The notes under the pieces are model-generated. The model searched no databases and was not told the origin of the DNA. It was given only the letters and a program-made list of their open reading frames with translations. A program made the position numbers and the translations under genes. 64,000 nt of DNA from Filifactor villosus (lineage in GTDB: Bacteria; Bacillota; Clostridia; Peptostreptococcales; Filifactoraceae), in contig NZ_JBHSHL010000005.1 in assembly GCF_042652965.1 (NCBI RefSeq), positions 1 through 64,000 on the forward strand. Direction: 5' to 3'. This document shows, piece by piece, positions 33,066 to 43,107 of this stretch (position 1 is the stretch's first letter; the number at the start of each line of letters is the position of its first letter).

Positions 33066-33089
33066 TAATTTCTTAAACATATCCATTTA

Positions 33090-33201
33090 TACTACTGTCT
33101 GTTTGAATTGACAGGATAAATGCTTTAAAGTATATGGACTTTCAAACTTTTTTCTGTTCAGCATATACTTGTGCACCTGACATTTCAAACGGAGAATAGT
33201 A
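33090..33201. repeat. Short palindromic repeat family D, complete copy D1
   Basis: 112 bp whose ends are inverted repeats of about 26 bp (right end on the minus strand TACTATTCTCCGTTTGAA, then ATGTCAGG). An inner stem is AAGTATATG/CATATACTT. End pieces of the same family occur at 18745, 25940-25966 (inside C1) and 27671. Confidence 0.65.
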
Positions 33202-33212
33202 TTAACAAAATA

Positions 33213-34415
33213 CTAGTCGACCTTGATACCGTATTTCTCCTGGAATATATATTGGTCGCCCTCGATTTTTACGATAGCGGCTTCTTTTCCATCAGGGTTG
33301 TGGGTTTCGGGATCAATCTTGATATTACCTGTGACCCCTTTAACGGTAACTTCGTTAAGAGCCTGTGTAACTTTAACGGAATTAGGTTCTCCGGCTTTTT
33401 CGATTGCAGCCTTCAACAAGAGGAAAGCATCGTTGGCCATATAGGTGTTAAGCTCGGTAGGAGTACCGAATTTCGCTTCATAAGCTTCTTTCAAAGGAAC
33501 TGCTTCAGGATCAGCATAATCCAAGTGGTTTACAATGATACTTCCCTGAACTGCATTTTGAGCCATTTCCATCAACTGCTCGGACGGCCATCCGTCTCCA
33601 CCCATCAATACAGCTGTGATTCCAAGATCTCTTGCCTGGTTTGCGGTCAAAGCAACCTCTTTGTAGAAGTAAGGCATAAGAATCACTTCGGGATTTGTTT
33701 CTTTGATCTTGCTCAACTGAGGTCTGAAGTCCACGTCTCCGGTCTTGAAACCTTCTTTTGCCACGATGGTTCCGCCGAGTTTGGTGAATGTCTCTTCAAA
33801 GTACTGAGTAAATCCCTGAGAATAGTCGGAAGCTACGTCGTACAAGATAGCAGCGGACTTGAAGCCCAACTTCTCATAAGCGTAACCTGCAGCGACCGCC
33901 CCTTGGTAGGGGTCGATGAAACATACACGGAAGTTGTAATCTTTTACCTTTCCGCTGTCGTCTACCGTAACCTTCGGGTTCGTAGCAACCGTTGCAATAT
34001 CGGGAACTTTCGCCTGCTCCAATGTACCTGCGATCGCAATCGCCTGGTCGCTGGCATTGGGTCCGATAATACCGATAACGTTATCCTGAGTAGTCAAACG
34101 CTTGGTCGCATTCACCGCCTCGGTAACATCCCCGCGGGTGTCATAAGCAACCAATTCCACTTGCTTTCCAAGGATACCTCCATCCGCGTTCGTTTGCTCA
34201 ATCAACATCTCGAGAGTTTGTTTTTCAGCAGTTCCCCAAACGGCCTGATCGCCTGTAACGGCACCGATCCAACCGATTTTGATGGTATCTGCACTCGTAT
34301 TTCCTTCTCCGCCGCCGGGAGCTGCAGCACCGCCGCCGTCGCCGTTTCCACAACCGCTCAACAAAGTGGCAGCGAGCATGGTCGTAGCCACAATCGTTGC
34401 AAAAATCTTCTTCAT
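33213..34415 (-). CDS. livK: LivK/LivJ, branched-chain amino-acid binding lipoprotein
   Basis: 400 residues from the ATG at 34415, with AGGAGGGAC upstream. It has a lipoprotein signal peptide ending LLSGC (lipidated Cys near residue 22), then a Gly/Ala-rich tether. A type I periplasmic-binding fold follows: IKIGWIGAVTGDQAVWG, GIIGPNASDQAIAIAGTLEQAKVPDI and YDVASDYSQGFTQYF. It is the membrane-tethered receptor for LivHMGF, which follows on the same strand. A TATAAT at 34469-34474 (minus) may be its -10. Confidence 0.92.
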   Translation of the reverse strand: MKKIFATIVATTMLAATLLSGCGNGDGGGAAAPGGGEGNTSADTIKIGWIGAVTGDQAVWGTAEKQTLEMLIEQTNADGGILGKQVELVAYDTRGDVTEAVNATKRLTTQDNVIGIIGPNASDQAIAIAGTLEQAKVPDIATVATNPKVTVDDSGKVKDYNFRVCFIDPYQGAVAAGYAYEKLGFKSAAILYDVASDYSQGFTQYFEETFTKLGGTIVAKEGFKTGDVDFRPQLSKIKETNPEVILMPYFYKEVALTANQARDLGITAVLMGGDGWPSEQLMEMAQNAVQGSIIVNHLDYADPEAVPLKEAYEAKFGTPTELNTYMANDAFLLLKAAIEKAGEPNSVKVTQALNEVTVKGVTGNIKIDPETHNPDGKEAAIVKIEGDQYIFQEKYGIKVD

Positions 34416-35685
34416 AATAGTCCCTCCTATGTATTTTAGATATGCTCCTTTCTTCAAAGAACACTGTTATTATACCACAAGAAAAAAAATAAGGGAATAG
34501 CAATTTTCAGTAAATAAAATAAAATCAAAAAACGAGTAAATGCAAATTGACAAAAAAATAAATAAAGATAACGTTGAAAAGCGTCAAAAAATATGAAAAG
34601 AATTCGGCAGAGAAGACGAATAATAGACCGACGAATAGGGATGAAGAGGTTTTTCAAAAAGGCAAACAGGGAAGAAGAAACAAAAAGCGACAGAGGAAGA
34701 TCACAAAAATGTACATGTAAGGATTTTTTTACAAGGTGAGGTTTAAGCGATGGATAAGGGGGGTAATATAATTGACCGTTGGAAAAAATTTCGGCATTCA
34801 TATCATTTCTTTAGGTGGAATTTTTATCGAAAACCGCTATTATCGCCGTACACCGCTCTCAAAAAGAGCAAACTGAAAGGACATGGGATTGAAACAAAAA
34901 CAACACATTTTTCACATAAAAAATAATTGTATAGAATCTGTTTAAATGAGTGGAAAATAAGGAATAAATTTAAAATAGAGAGAAAAAAACGGTATCCGTT
35001 CCTATGGGAAAAGGAAGAATTTTCAACAAACAAAAGCAATACTTAATTTTTTAACGGCGATGATCAAAATCGCAGATGATCACGATATGGTTCACTTCGG
35101 CGGGTTTATGAAAGTTTACAATTTTGTTACGAAAGGCGGAAAGCCTTTGGAATTTGTAGACACGAACCGTGGATAGTGATACTATATAGACGGGGGATTT
35201 TACATGAGTTTAGGTATTTTTACACTTCAAGTGTAAAAATACAGACAGGAAAAAGACAAAAAACTTTTCTATTTTCGATGTGATGGAGTTAAGAAAGGAG
35301 GGGAAGCAAAAGAGTCAAAACGAAGGATATCCCGAAACTGCAATTATAGGCAAAATCAATCAAACAGGGAATATCGTTCGGGTTTTAAACTATGACATCA
35401 CTTGACAGTTCCGAACCTTTCTTATTTTTCGCATGGTATTTCAGCCAAATTATCGACAGGGTTTTCATTTTTGCAAGCCGGAGGGCGTGATTTCGCTCAG
35501 GAATATTTTTGCGTACAAAAGCTCTGCTTATCGGAATAGAAAGGGGCATGAGTTTGAAAAATGAAGTTTTTTGAGAGGGGTATGTCATCCGGTTATAACA
35601 TCCGAGTCAACAGACCTTCAGAATCAAACTGTTTTGCGAAAAGCGCTTATGTAAACTCTACTAAAATTATAAAGGAGGAAAAAAT
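34416..35685. other. Long AT-rich intergenic region before the surface-protein genes
   Basis: No convincing gene over about 1.2 kb. A 39-codon plus-strand frame at 35059-35178 (MIKIADDHDMVHFGG...) has no ribosome site. It is very A-rich at 34,480-35,050. It holds a 29-bp palindrome at 35214-35242 and a further AT-rich stretch before the ribosome site of the first SLH gene. I looked for a replication origin and saw no cluster of DnaA boxes. Confidence 0.4.
35214..35242. promoter_or_regulatory. Perfect 29-bp palindrome upstream of the first SLH gene
   Basis: Arms GTATTTTTACACTT and AAGTGTAAAAATAC around a central C. It could be a regulator-binding site or a bidirectional terminator remnant; it is 440 bases upstream of the gene. 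Confidence 0.45.
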
Positions 35686-38600
35686 TTGTTTAGCAAACAG
35701 AAAAAATGGTTTAGCTGGTTGTTGGTAGTTACCATGTTGATTACCATCTTCCCGGTTCATAACCTTGTCTTTGCTGCACCGGGACAAAATCAAAGTCTTA
35801 ACGATGCCATGGCGACAGTGGCCAACAAAACCGGTATTCTTGCTCCGTTACAAGGCAAAGATATTGTCGGAGAAGTACATCTTCAAGACATCAGACAAGA
35901 ATTTGCTAATGCTACGGCGCTCAATCTTTCGGACAACTTTATTACAAAGTTGGAAGAAGATGCTGTCCCTGCCTTTACTAACATAAGAAAGGATGGGAAC
36001 TTGCTGACGGCAGATCAGCGTAAGATCAGTTGGTCGGGTACGATCGAAAGGCTAAAATACAATCCTCAGGAAATCGATGTGGCAGCTGCCTACTCCGATA
36101 TGATGGTGGCAGGTAAGCCGGGAGTTACCTTGAGAACCTTGATCGACAAGGGACTTATCGAGGAGTTGTCTGTAGGTTTTGCAACCCCGGGTGCTCCGGC
36201 AGCTACAATTTATCCGGAAACGAACTTGGGAGATGCGAAGGTGTTACCTGCAACGATCGGTGCTCTAGCAGCCGGTACGCATACCCTCAATCTTATTGTA
36301 AAGTATAAAGGACTTCCCAACGAACCGGAAATTTTCAGAAAAACAGTTGAGGTAAAAGGATTGCAAAGACTGGAAATCGAAAATCTTTCGGATGGAGACA
36401 CAGTTCAACCGAATACGGATGTTACGGTGTTGGTGTCTAAAAAAGGTGCCAATGGAGAAGATGTTCCGTTTGATGCAGCCAACTTGACTGAGTTGACTGT
36501 AACTGCAGATCCAAGCATGGGTTATACCCAAGTCGGTGCTACTACACTTCAAGGAGATAAGGCGCAAGTTACATTTAAATTCTCACAAGAATTTACAAGC
36601 AAGCCTTTGACCTTTGCTTTGGCGGCACATGGAGTGAGTTTGGTCAGAAACATTTCATCTCAGGCAGTTAGATTGGAATCTATTACATTGATAGATAAAC
36701 AATCTGGTGCTGACGTTCCGGTAGCAACTGTAACAGTCAATAACACAACTCCCGAGAAGACACAGAATGTATTTGTCTTCGGAGGAACCAATGTTTCTTC
36801 TTTTGACAGCAACATATTGCCTCAAAGAGAGACCGGTCTTTTGGAAGGAAAATATTATATCAAGGTAAAAGAGGCCGGAAAACCGGAAGCAGACTTGCTG
36901 GATCCCAGTTGGTTGGAAGTAGAACAACCTGCAGGGGGGAAGGTCGCTTATGAGCTTAAAAAGGATGCGGACGGAAAGGTTTATCTCTCTGTATCTGCTC
37001 AGTTTGAAGCTCAGGGTGGAAATGATGATATGCTGACAGTAAAACCGAAAGCATTTGGACCCATTCTTTCAAATTTAAAAGTTAAACTCTTCCCGGTAGT
37101 AAGCCAAAAGGCCCCGGAAGCCTACTATATTTATGAAATCGAAGATGTAGGAGTGGACGAGAATGAGATCCAGGCTCTTGCAGACGAAGACGTAACTATG
37201 GTAGCGGGTCAAAACTATGGTGAAACAGTAACTTCTAAGGCTAAGGTCTACAGAGTGCCCTTAAGCCATACGCAACAGGACGGAAAGACTGAATTTGCGG
37301 TTAAAGAAGGCAAAAAGAAACTCTACTATCCTGTAGCAGCTTATAACGTTATACAAAACGGACAAGCAAAAGAAGTAAGAAAGATGGTACCCATTCCCGT
37401 AAAGAAAACTTGGTACCAAAAAGAAAAGATACTGAACAATGCGTTCACAGGAAATCCCTATCCGTTTGAAGCGGTGCCTCCTTATCCGGGAGTTCCTTTT
37501 GTAGGAGTAAGAGCTGCATCTTCGGGATTGATCATAGAAGCGAAGCCCAAGGCGAATGCGACTGTAGGGGATATCGGTAATGTGTCCTTGGCTATGCACC
37601 ACTTTAACAACAACGGACTTTGGTTTGAAGTGAAGTGGGAACCCAAGGTAGTACAAAACTATGTGCTTATTGGAACCGACCATCAGCTAACAACAGCAAA
37701 GCCGCTTTCAGAATACAATATGGAAGATCCTGCAGATAAACAAGCGGTTATCGACGAAGTCAAGCGTGCTACCGGCGATATGACCTATACAGGTTTTGAT
37801 GAGAAGGCAACGGTTAAAGTGCCCATTGGAACCGATAAAACCTTTAAGGTATTGGCGATCTACGACAATGGAAGCATTGAAGAGGTTGGTAACACAAACG
37901 CATTGAATCCCGAAATTCCAAACATCGTTGAAGCGACGGGTAATCCGAAGGACGACGATGATGTGAGGGTCGAGGGAAGTAATGGGGTTACTTTGAAACT
38001 TATTGGAACTCCAAAAGGCGGAAAGAAAGACGGTCCTTCCGGAAAACCGACTGATGCTAAAGTAGGAAACTATGGAATGTTAAGTCTAGACATGAAGGAA
38101 ATTGCAAAAGTAGCACTTTCTCTTTCTCATATTACGGGAGTGGATACCTTTGCTTATGACAACCTTCGTCTTACGGCAAACGATGACCTGACTTCGGGAG
38201 AGATCAAGGGAACATGGAAGGAAGGAAACAGTGCACAGATCTTCCAAGGGGATGGTAGCGGACAGGTAGCACTACAGACAAAATTCTACCTTGTTCCTGT
38301 GTTTACCAACATCGACTTAAATGAAGTCAAATTGAATGAATTACAAGCAGGAACTCAGAATGAAGACCTGGTCAAAAAGTTTGCCTTCGAAAAGGACTAT
38401 TGGAAGTATGAGATTAATCCGACTGCACCTGTAGGAACACCGAAGGGCATCAGTATCAGTGCTACAACGGGACAGTCCGATTTCAAAATCACAACTGCCG
38501 GAGAACCTGACCAGATGAACAATACGGGCACTTCATCCGAGATTGAGTGGACACTTGGTAACACTGCAGGACCTACTCCGGACCTCTACAAAAACCATGA

Positions 38601-41600
38601 GGTAAAACTTCCTTTAACCCATAAAGAAACCACCCAGGTTGACATTCTGGAGCCAATCTATGACAGAATCGGAGCTTTTGCGGAAACCGATGGCGGAAAG
38701 AAAGATGAGGACTTCGATGAGGCTACAACCACCTTGAAGATGGCATTGGAGGAGACCAAGCATATTCGTATCAAGCTTACAAACTCGAATTTTGGCTCTC
38801 TTGCTCCAATAGGAGATATCATTAGACCTGAGTTGTTTACAAATGGAGTTTACTTCTTCGGTTCGGATGAACCTGATCCGGCAGATCCGACGGCGATGAA
38901 GTATCCAATTTCGAGCTATCAACCACCGCAACCTAAGCCGGAAGACAATGCACCCGGCAGAACCTTCTCAGACCTCTATATGTTGTACCTGGTTTCCGGT
39001 CAAAAAGCTGGTTTGACACCGGTAGCCTATGTAAATCATGCAGATGTATATGGAGGGCAGGAAGCAGGAAGAGAAGCGGCTCTTCAAGCCGAACAACAAA
39101 AAATCGTACCGAAAGTATATCAGAAGAAAAACGGCGTATATGAACTGGTAGATCCTGTAACTGCTAAATTGAAGATTACCGCAGGACAGGTTCCCGGAGT
39201 ATATGATATTAAGGCGGAGGGAAGAGGAGAATTTAGAATCGTCTTCTTCGCAAATCATGAAGGAACAGAAAGTCCGCTTCTTAACATAGGAGAGGATTAT
39301 CTGCCGGGCAAAAACTTGTATCATATTGATGTGAACATCACCCAAGCTCCTATCAAGAAAGTATACTACTATATTCCTGAGGTAGAAGGAATATCGCTGC
39401 AAAGTGAAAATGACAAAGAAAAAGTTCATATCAATGCTCTTTCCGTAAGCGAAAACCAGAAGATCTTCAAGGTATACCCGGTTGCTGCCGATGCGACCTT
39501 CGAAGCTTCATTGCCTACAGGAACAACAATGCCTCGAAATCTTGAGGAACTCAAGAGATATGCGACAAGCAAGGGCAAAACTTTGGAAGATTTGCTCGGA
39601 GATCCCGAAAGCGGACTCTCCTATATGAAGGAAGCAGACTTTGATCTTCAAACTCTTGCAAGCAGATGGATGGAGCAAGACTTTAAAAATGTTGTGGTTT
39701 CTCAAGCGGATACGGAAGCGGATGGAAGATTCTTTATCAAGCTCTTTGTACAAAAAGCAGACCTTACTGATGGACAGACCAATGCAGGGTTTGACTTTGT
39801 AGCAACTGACTTCGACAAAGATCCGAATGATCCTGCCGCTCCCGCTCCGACATTGCTTAAACCGACAGGAAAGTTCCTGCCAGCAGTGCAAGCTATTACT
39901 ATAGAGCGTATCGACATTATTCAGGAACTTCAGGATTGGATCCACGATATCAACCCCACTCCTCTTAGAAATCCGACCGTGATCCAAAGAGGAGACAGTA
40001 TGCCCTTTGGAGTCACCTATATTATGGCTAGAGGGGTTGAGAGAAATCTCACAAGAGGCGAGATTCTGGGAACGGAACCTACGAAACTTGTTATCACAGG
40101 TGATGCTGCTAACCCGGAGCCTATGGATGACGTAACCATAACCAAGAGTGAGGCTATGAGCGGACAGCCTGCGATTGTGAAATTCGCACCTTCCAAGGTA
40201 GGAACCTATAAGTTCTATTTGTCTGCCACCAATGAAAAGGGGCAACCTGTTCCTGCGATCGGACAGACGAGGGTAGTAGAATTTAAGGTAGAGCCCTTTA
40301 TTAAAGGCGAGTATGACCTCTACTACGGACAGTCTCTTCCGATCGAAGTGGATGCAGGTGATGACAGCGATAACTTGTCCTTTGTTCCCAGAACAGCCGG
40401 AGTATTGGATGCAAATATCCTGGCAAGCAGAAAACTTACCATGGATATGGGATGGGCAGGAGTTCAAGTTCCAAATAGCGAAGCCGATCCAACGGATGTC
40501 TATGTAGATGTTATGTTGAACGGAACTAAAGTTGGAGAGTTCTTAGTTCACGTTCATCCTAGAGCACTTGATCCAAATATGGGACACCAATTGTTGCCGG
40601 TAAGCTCTAATGCAAATCCGTATCTTGTAAACAATGGAGACAATGTCACGCTTCGTGTAAGAAGATTCTTTACAGACGGAACCTTCGATATGGTAGATAT
40701 TCAAAGTGTAGAGTTTATCAGCGGATACAACACTGACCTGACAGAAACCTTAGACAATGAAGCACAGTCCTTTGTTGCTATCAACTCGGCAACTCCGGCC
40801 AACTTATCGATAAGACCGGTTACCGGAAAAGACGATACCAAGGATTGGTATGCAGAGTATAAGGTAAAAACTGTAGACGGATGGGAAGGAATCTTCTATA
40901 TTCAGAAGAATAATGACCCTGTAAACAGACCGATTCCTGCTTACAAGTTCTATCGACTGGAACCGAATGGTAACGTAACCCCTGTAATTTCAGATATCAA
41001 TATCTTTGAACAACAGATGACACCGGAAACGCTGTTTGTTATAGATGAGAGTGATCCGAGCGATCTTCAACTGGTATCCGATTATATCTTGGGCGTTATT
41101 CCTCCGGGAATGGTAGCACATCAGAGATTCGGAGATATGACAACTTCGTCCTCGATCACCATATCGGATCTTCAAGCAAATCCGAACGGATATGCTCGTC
41201 TCAAATTCAGCCCGCTTCGTGCTGGTAATGTAAGCTTTAAGGCGAAAGATACATTGGATATGACAGAAGCGGTTGCAAACTATATCATCCGTCAGGGACA
41301 GCCTTTGAGTGTAAGGATCCTTGGACCTTTGAACCGAAGTGTCAATGAAGGAGATACTTTGAACATCCTTGCAGAAGTATTGGGTGGAGTCAATCCTATT
41401 CTTCAGTGGGAAGAAAGTATGGATGGAACAACCTGGACTCCAATAGCAGGACAAAACGCACCGAGATTGACGATCCCGAATGTAGATATGTCGATGGATC
41501 AAAAAATGTATCGTCTTAAAGTAATGGATGCTTTTGAACAGAAAATAACCGAAACGGTTGTTGTTGACGTAATCGGACAAAATGTTCCGCAGACGATAGA

Positions 41601-42840
41601 GGGAAGAATCATTCCGGCGGAACATCGTAAACAAGTTGGAGAAAGTGCAACATTTACACTGCAATTGACCGGAGTACCTTCCGGAGCGGTCATTAACTAT
41701 CAGTGGAGAGTTCGTACTTCTAACGGATGGGTAACACCGGGTGTAACCACGGATACCTTTACGATTCCCTCTGTAACGGCAGAGATGCATAACAATCAAT
41801 ATGCTTGTATTGTTACGGTCAACGGAATTCCTGTGGATGGAATCAACAGGGGAGTACTCATTGTAGTAGATGCAAACGGAAATCCGATCCAAAATACTCA
41901 TAGAGTAACTTTCTCGGCAGGAGCTCATGGAAGCTTACAAGGTCACGGAGCATCCTATTCGTTAACCGTCGTTGAAGGTCAATCTATCTTGGCTACCGAT
42001 GTACCTGTTGTACTACCTCATAGTGGATATCAGTTCACCGGCTGGGTGCCTGCAAATCCCGCAGGAACTGTAGTAACAGGACCTATGACCTTTGTTGCTC
42101 AATACGGTTCGACTCCGAGTGGCGGAGGTGGACCCGGCGGCGGAGGCGGTCCTGCACCGACACCGCAACCACAACCGATACCGCAGCCTCAACCGACACC
42201 ACAGCCTCAACCTGAACGTCCTAAAACTCCTGTTCTTCAATTGAACAAGAACTTCAAAGGGGCTTATATTGCCGGATATCCGGACGGAACGGTAAGACCG
42301 TCTTCTCAGATTACAAGAGCGGAAGTATCTGCGATCTTTGCAAGAATCATGTTGGAGCAAATGATAGATGGAAAAGCCTATCCTTCTCAATTCAAGGATG
42401 TAGCAGGTGGCAAGTGGTATAGTGACTATATCGGATTCCTTCAAGATTTCAGTGTTCTTTCGGGATATCCGGACGGAAGCTTTAAACCGAATAATAAGAT
42501 CACAAGAGCGGAATTTGCCGTTATCGTATCCAAGTTCTTTGAACTTAAGACCACAAACAACAAGTTTGCGGATGTTAAAGAAAACCATTGGGCGAAGAAA
42601 TATATTGATGCTGCTGTAGCCAATGCTTTGATGGGCGGATATCCGGACGGAACCTTCAAACCGGATCAACCTATTACCAGAGCGGAAGTTGTAACTGTTA
42701 TCAATAAAGCGCTTGAGCGTACACCGAACAAGGCGGACATCGATGCAAATTCGGCGAATGCAAAACGTTTCAAAGATTTGAAACCTGCTCACTGGGCTTA
42801 TTATGATATGATTGAGGCATCTACGGACCATACGAAATAG
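35686..42840 (+). CDS. Giant SLH-anchored surface protein 1
   Basis: 2384 residues from TTG with AAAGGAGG upstream. Signal peptide at 1-31 (KKWFSWLLVVTMLITIFPVHNLVFA). The long exported region is mostly unrecognised beta-rich sequence. Near the C-terminus there are two Ig-like domains (about 1874-1960, SVRILGPLNRSVNEGDTLNI...LQWEESMDG; about 1968-2065), an InlB-type repeat (about 2071-2140, HRVTFSAGAHGSL...FTGWVPANP) and a Gly/Pro-Gln linker (2144-2182). Three SLH repeats (about 2188-2384) carry GYPDGTVRPSSQITRAE, GYPDGSFKPNNKITRAE and GYPDGTFKPDQPITRAE. SLH domains bind secondary cell-wall polymer, so the protein coats the surface. Likely structural or adhesive. No sortase motif. Confidence 0.88.
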   Translation: MFSKQKKWFSWLLVVTMLITIFPVHNLVFAAPGQNQSLNDAMATVANKTGILAPLQGKDIVGEVHLQDIRQEFANATALNLSDNFITKLEEDAVPAFTNIRKDGNLLTADQRKISWSGTIERLKYNPQEIDVAAAYSDMMVAGKPGVTLRTLIDKGLIEELSVGFATPGAPAATIYPETNLGDAKVLPATIGALAAGTHTLNLIVKYKGLPNEPEIFRKTVEVKGLQRLEIENLSDGDTVQPNTDVTVLVSKKGANGEDVPFDAANLTELTVTADPSMGYTQVGATTLQGDKAQVTFKFSQEFTSKPLTFALAAHGVSLVRNISSQAVRLESITLIDKQSGADVPVATVTVNNTTPEKTQNVFVFGGTNVSSFDSNILPQRETGLLEGKYYIKVKEAGKPEADLLDPSWLEVEQPAGGKVAYELKKDADGKVYLSVSAQFEAQGGNDDMLTVKPKAFGPILSNLKVKLFPVVSQKAPEAYYIYEIEDVGVDENEIQALADEDVTMVAGQNYGETVTSKAKVYRVPLSHTQQDGKTEFAVKEGKKKLYYPVAAYNVIQNGQAKEVRKMVPIPVKKTWYQKEKILNNAFTGNPYPFEAVPPYPGVPFVGVRAASSGLIIEAKPKANATVGDIGNVSLAMHHFNNNGLWFEVKWEPKVVQNYVLIGTDHQLTTAKPLSEYNMEDPADKQAVIDEVKRATGDMTYTGFDEKATVKVPIGTDKTFKVLAIYDNGSIEEVGNTNALNPEIPNIVEATGNPKDDDDVRVEGSNGVTLKLIGTPKGGKKDGPSGKPTDAKVGNYGMLSLDMKEIAKVALSLSHITGVDTFAYDNLRLTANDDLTSGEIKGTWKEGNSAQIFQGDGSGQVALQTKFYLVPVFTNIDLNEVKLNELQAGTQNEDLVKKFAFEKDYWKYEINPTAPVGTPKGISISATTGQSDFKITTAGEPDQMNNTGTSSEIEWTLGNTAGPTPDLYKNHEVKLPLTHKETTQVDILEPIYDRIGAFAETDGGKKDEDFDEATTTLKMALEETKHIRIKLTNSNFGSLAPIGDIIRPELFTNGVYFFGSDEPDPADPTAMKYPISSYQPPQPKPEDNAPGRTFSDLYMLYLVSGQKAGLTPVAYVNHADVYGGQEAGREAALQAEQQKIVPKVYQKKNGVYELVDPVTAKLKITAGQVPGVYDIKAEGRGEFRIVFFANHEGTESPLLNIGEDYLPGKNLYHIDVNITQAPIKKVYYYIPEVEGISLQSENDKEKVHINALSVSENQKIFKVYPVAADATFEASLPTGTTMPRNLEELKRYATSKGKTLEDLLGDPESGLSYMKEADFDLQTLASRWMEQDFKNVVVSQADTEADGRFFIKLFVQKADLTDGQTNAGFDFVATDFDKDPNDPAAPAPTLLKPTGKFLPAVQAITIERIDIIQELQDWIHDINPTPLRNPTVIQRGDSMPFGVTYIMARGVERNLTRGEILGTEPTKLVITGDAANPEPMDDVTITKSEAMSGQPAIVKFAPSKVGTYKFYLSATNEKGQPVPAIGQTRVVEFKVEPFIKGEYDLYYGQSLPIEVDAGDDSDNLSFVPRTAGVLDANILASRKLTMDMGWAGVQVPNSEADPTDVYVDVMLNGTKVGEFLVHVHPRALDPNMGHQLLPVSSNANPYLVNNGDNVTLRVRRFFTDGTFDMVDIQSVEFISGYNTDLTETLDNEAQSFVAINSATPANLSIRPVTGKDDTKDWYAEYKVKTVDGWEGIFYIQKNNDPVNRPIPAYKFYRLEPNGNVTPVISDINIFEQQMTPETLFVIDESDPSDLQLVSDYILGVIPPGMVAHQRFGDMTTSSSITISDLQANPNGYARLKFSPLRAGNVSFKAKDTLDMTEAVANYIIRQGQPLSVRILGPLNRSVNEGDTLNILAEVLGGVNPILQWEESMDGTTWTPIAGQNAPRLTIPNVDMSMDQKMYRLKVMDAFEQKITETVVVDVIGQNVPQTIEGRIIPAEHRKQVGESATFTLQLTGVPSGAVINYQWRVRTSNGWVTPGVTTDTFTIPSVTAEMHNNQYACIVTVNGIPVDGINRGVLIVVDANGNPIQNTHRVTFSAGAHGSLQGHGASYSLTVVEGQSILATDVPVVLPHSGYQFTGWVPANPAGTVVTGPMTFVAQYGSTPSGGGGPGGGGGPAPTPQPQPIPQPQPTPQPQPERPKTPVLQLNKNFKGAYIAGYPDGTVRPSSQITRAEVSAIFARIMLEQMIDGKAYPSQFKDVAGGKWYSDYIGFLQDFSVLSGYPDGSFKPNNKITRAEFAVIVSKFFELKTTNNKFADVKENHWAKKYIDAAVANALMGGYPDGTFKPDQPITRAEVVTVINKALERTPNKADIDANSANAKRFKDLKPAHWAYYDMIEASTDHTK

Positions 42841-42902
42841 ATCCTCAAAAATAAATTTAATTTTTCAATAAGTTACTTGACAGCTTAAGTACAGACTTTA
42901 AG

Positions 42903-42950
42903 AGATATGGGGGCTTTGTTTACAAACAGAGAACAAAGTTCCCCGTATCT
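42903..42950 (+). terminator. Hairpin after SLH protein 1
   Basis: Long stem AGATATGGGGGCTTTGTT paired with AACAAAG..CCCCGTATCT, loop about 11 nt, with only a weak T-run. It probably ends the first surface-protein transcript. The remaining 150 bases before the next gene show no feature beyond the ribosome site. Confidence 0.5.
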
Positions 42951-43107
42951 ATTACTTCTCTGCCTGTTCTTATCTCGAGACGATCTGAATTTATTCCGTT
43001 TTTTATGCACCGACAAAAAAGAAGATGAGTAACAATAAGGGAAGATAATATGATTTTCAAATCAATACTTCTTATCAAATAAGAAGAAATTATGAAAGGA
43101 GGATTTA

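Noticed and set aside
33171..34439. A 422-codon plus-strand open frame
   Set aside because: It is exactly antisense to livK, whose protein is clearly recognisable. The frame has no domain and no ribosome site.
34480..35100. Replication origin in the AT-rich gap
   Set aside because: No cluster of DnaA boxes and no dnaA or dnaN nearby; AT-richness alone is not enough.
35059..35178. A 39-codon plus-strand frame (MIKIADDHDMVHFGG...)
   Set aside because: The composition looks protein-like, but there is no ribosome site and I cannot match it. It may be a relic; too weak to list as a gene.
39508..41928. Several 300-codon minus-strand frames inside the first SLH gene
   Set aside because: They are antisense to a continuous 2384-codon gene, and their composition (Arg/Cys/Ile-rich) is that of shadow frames.
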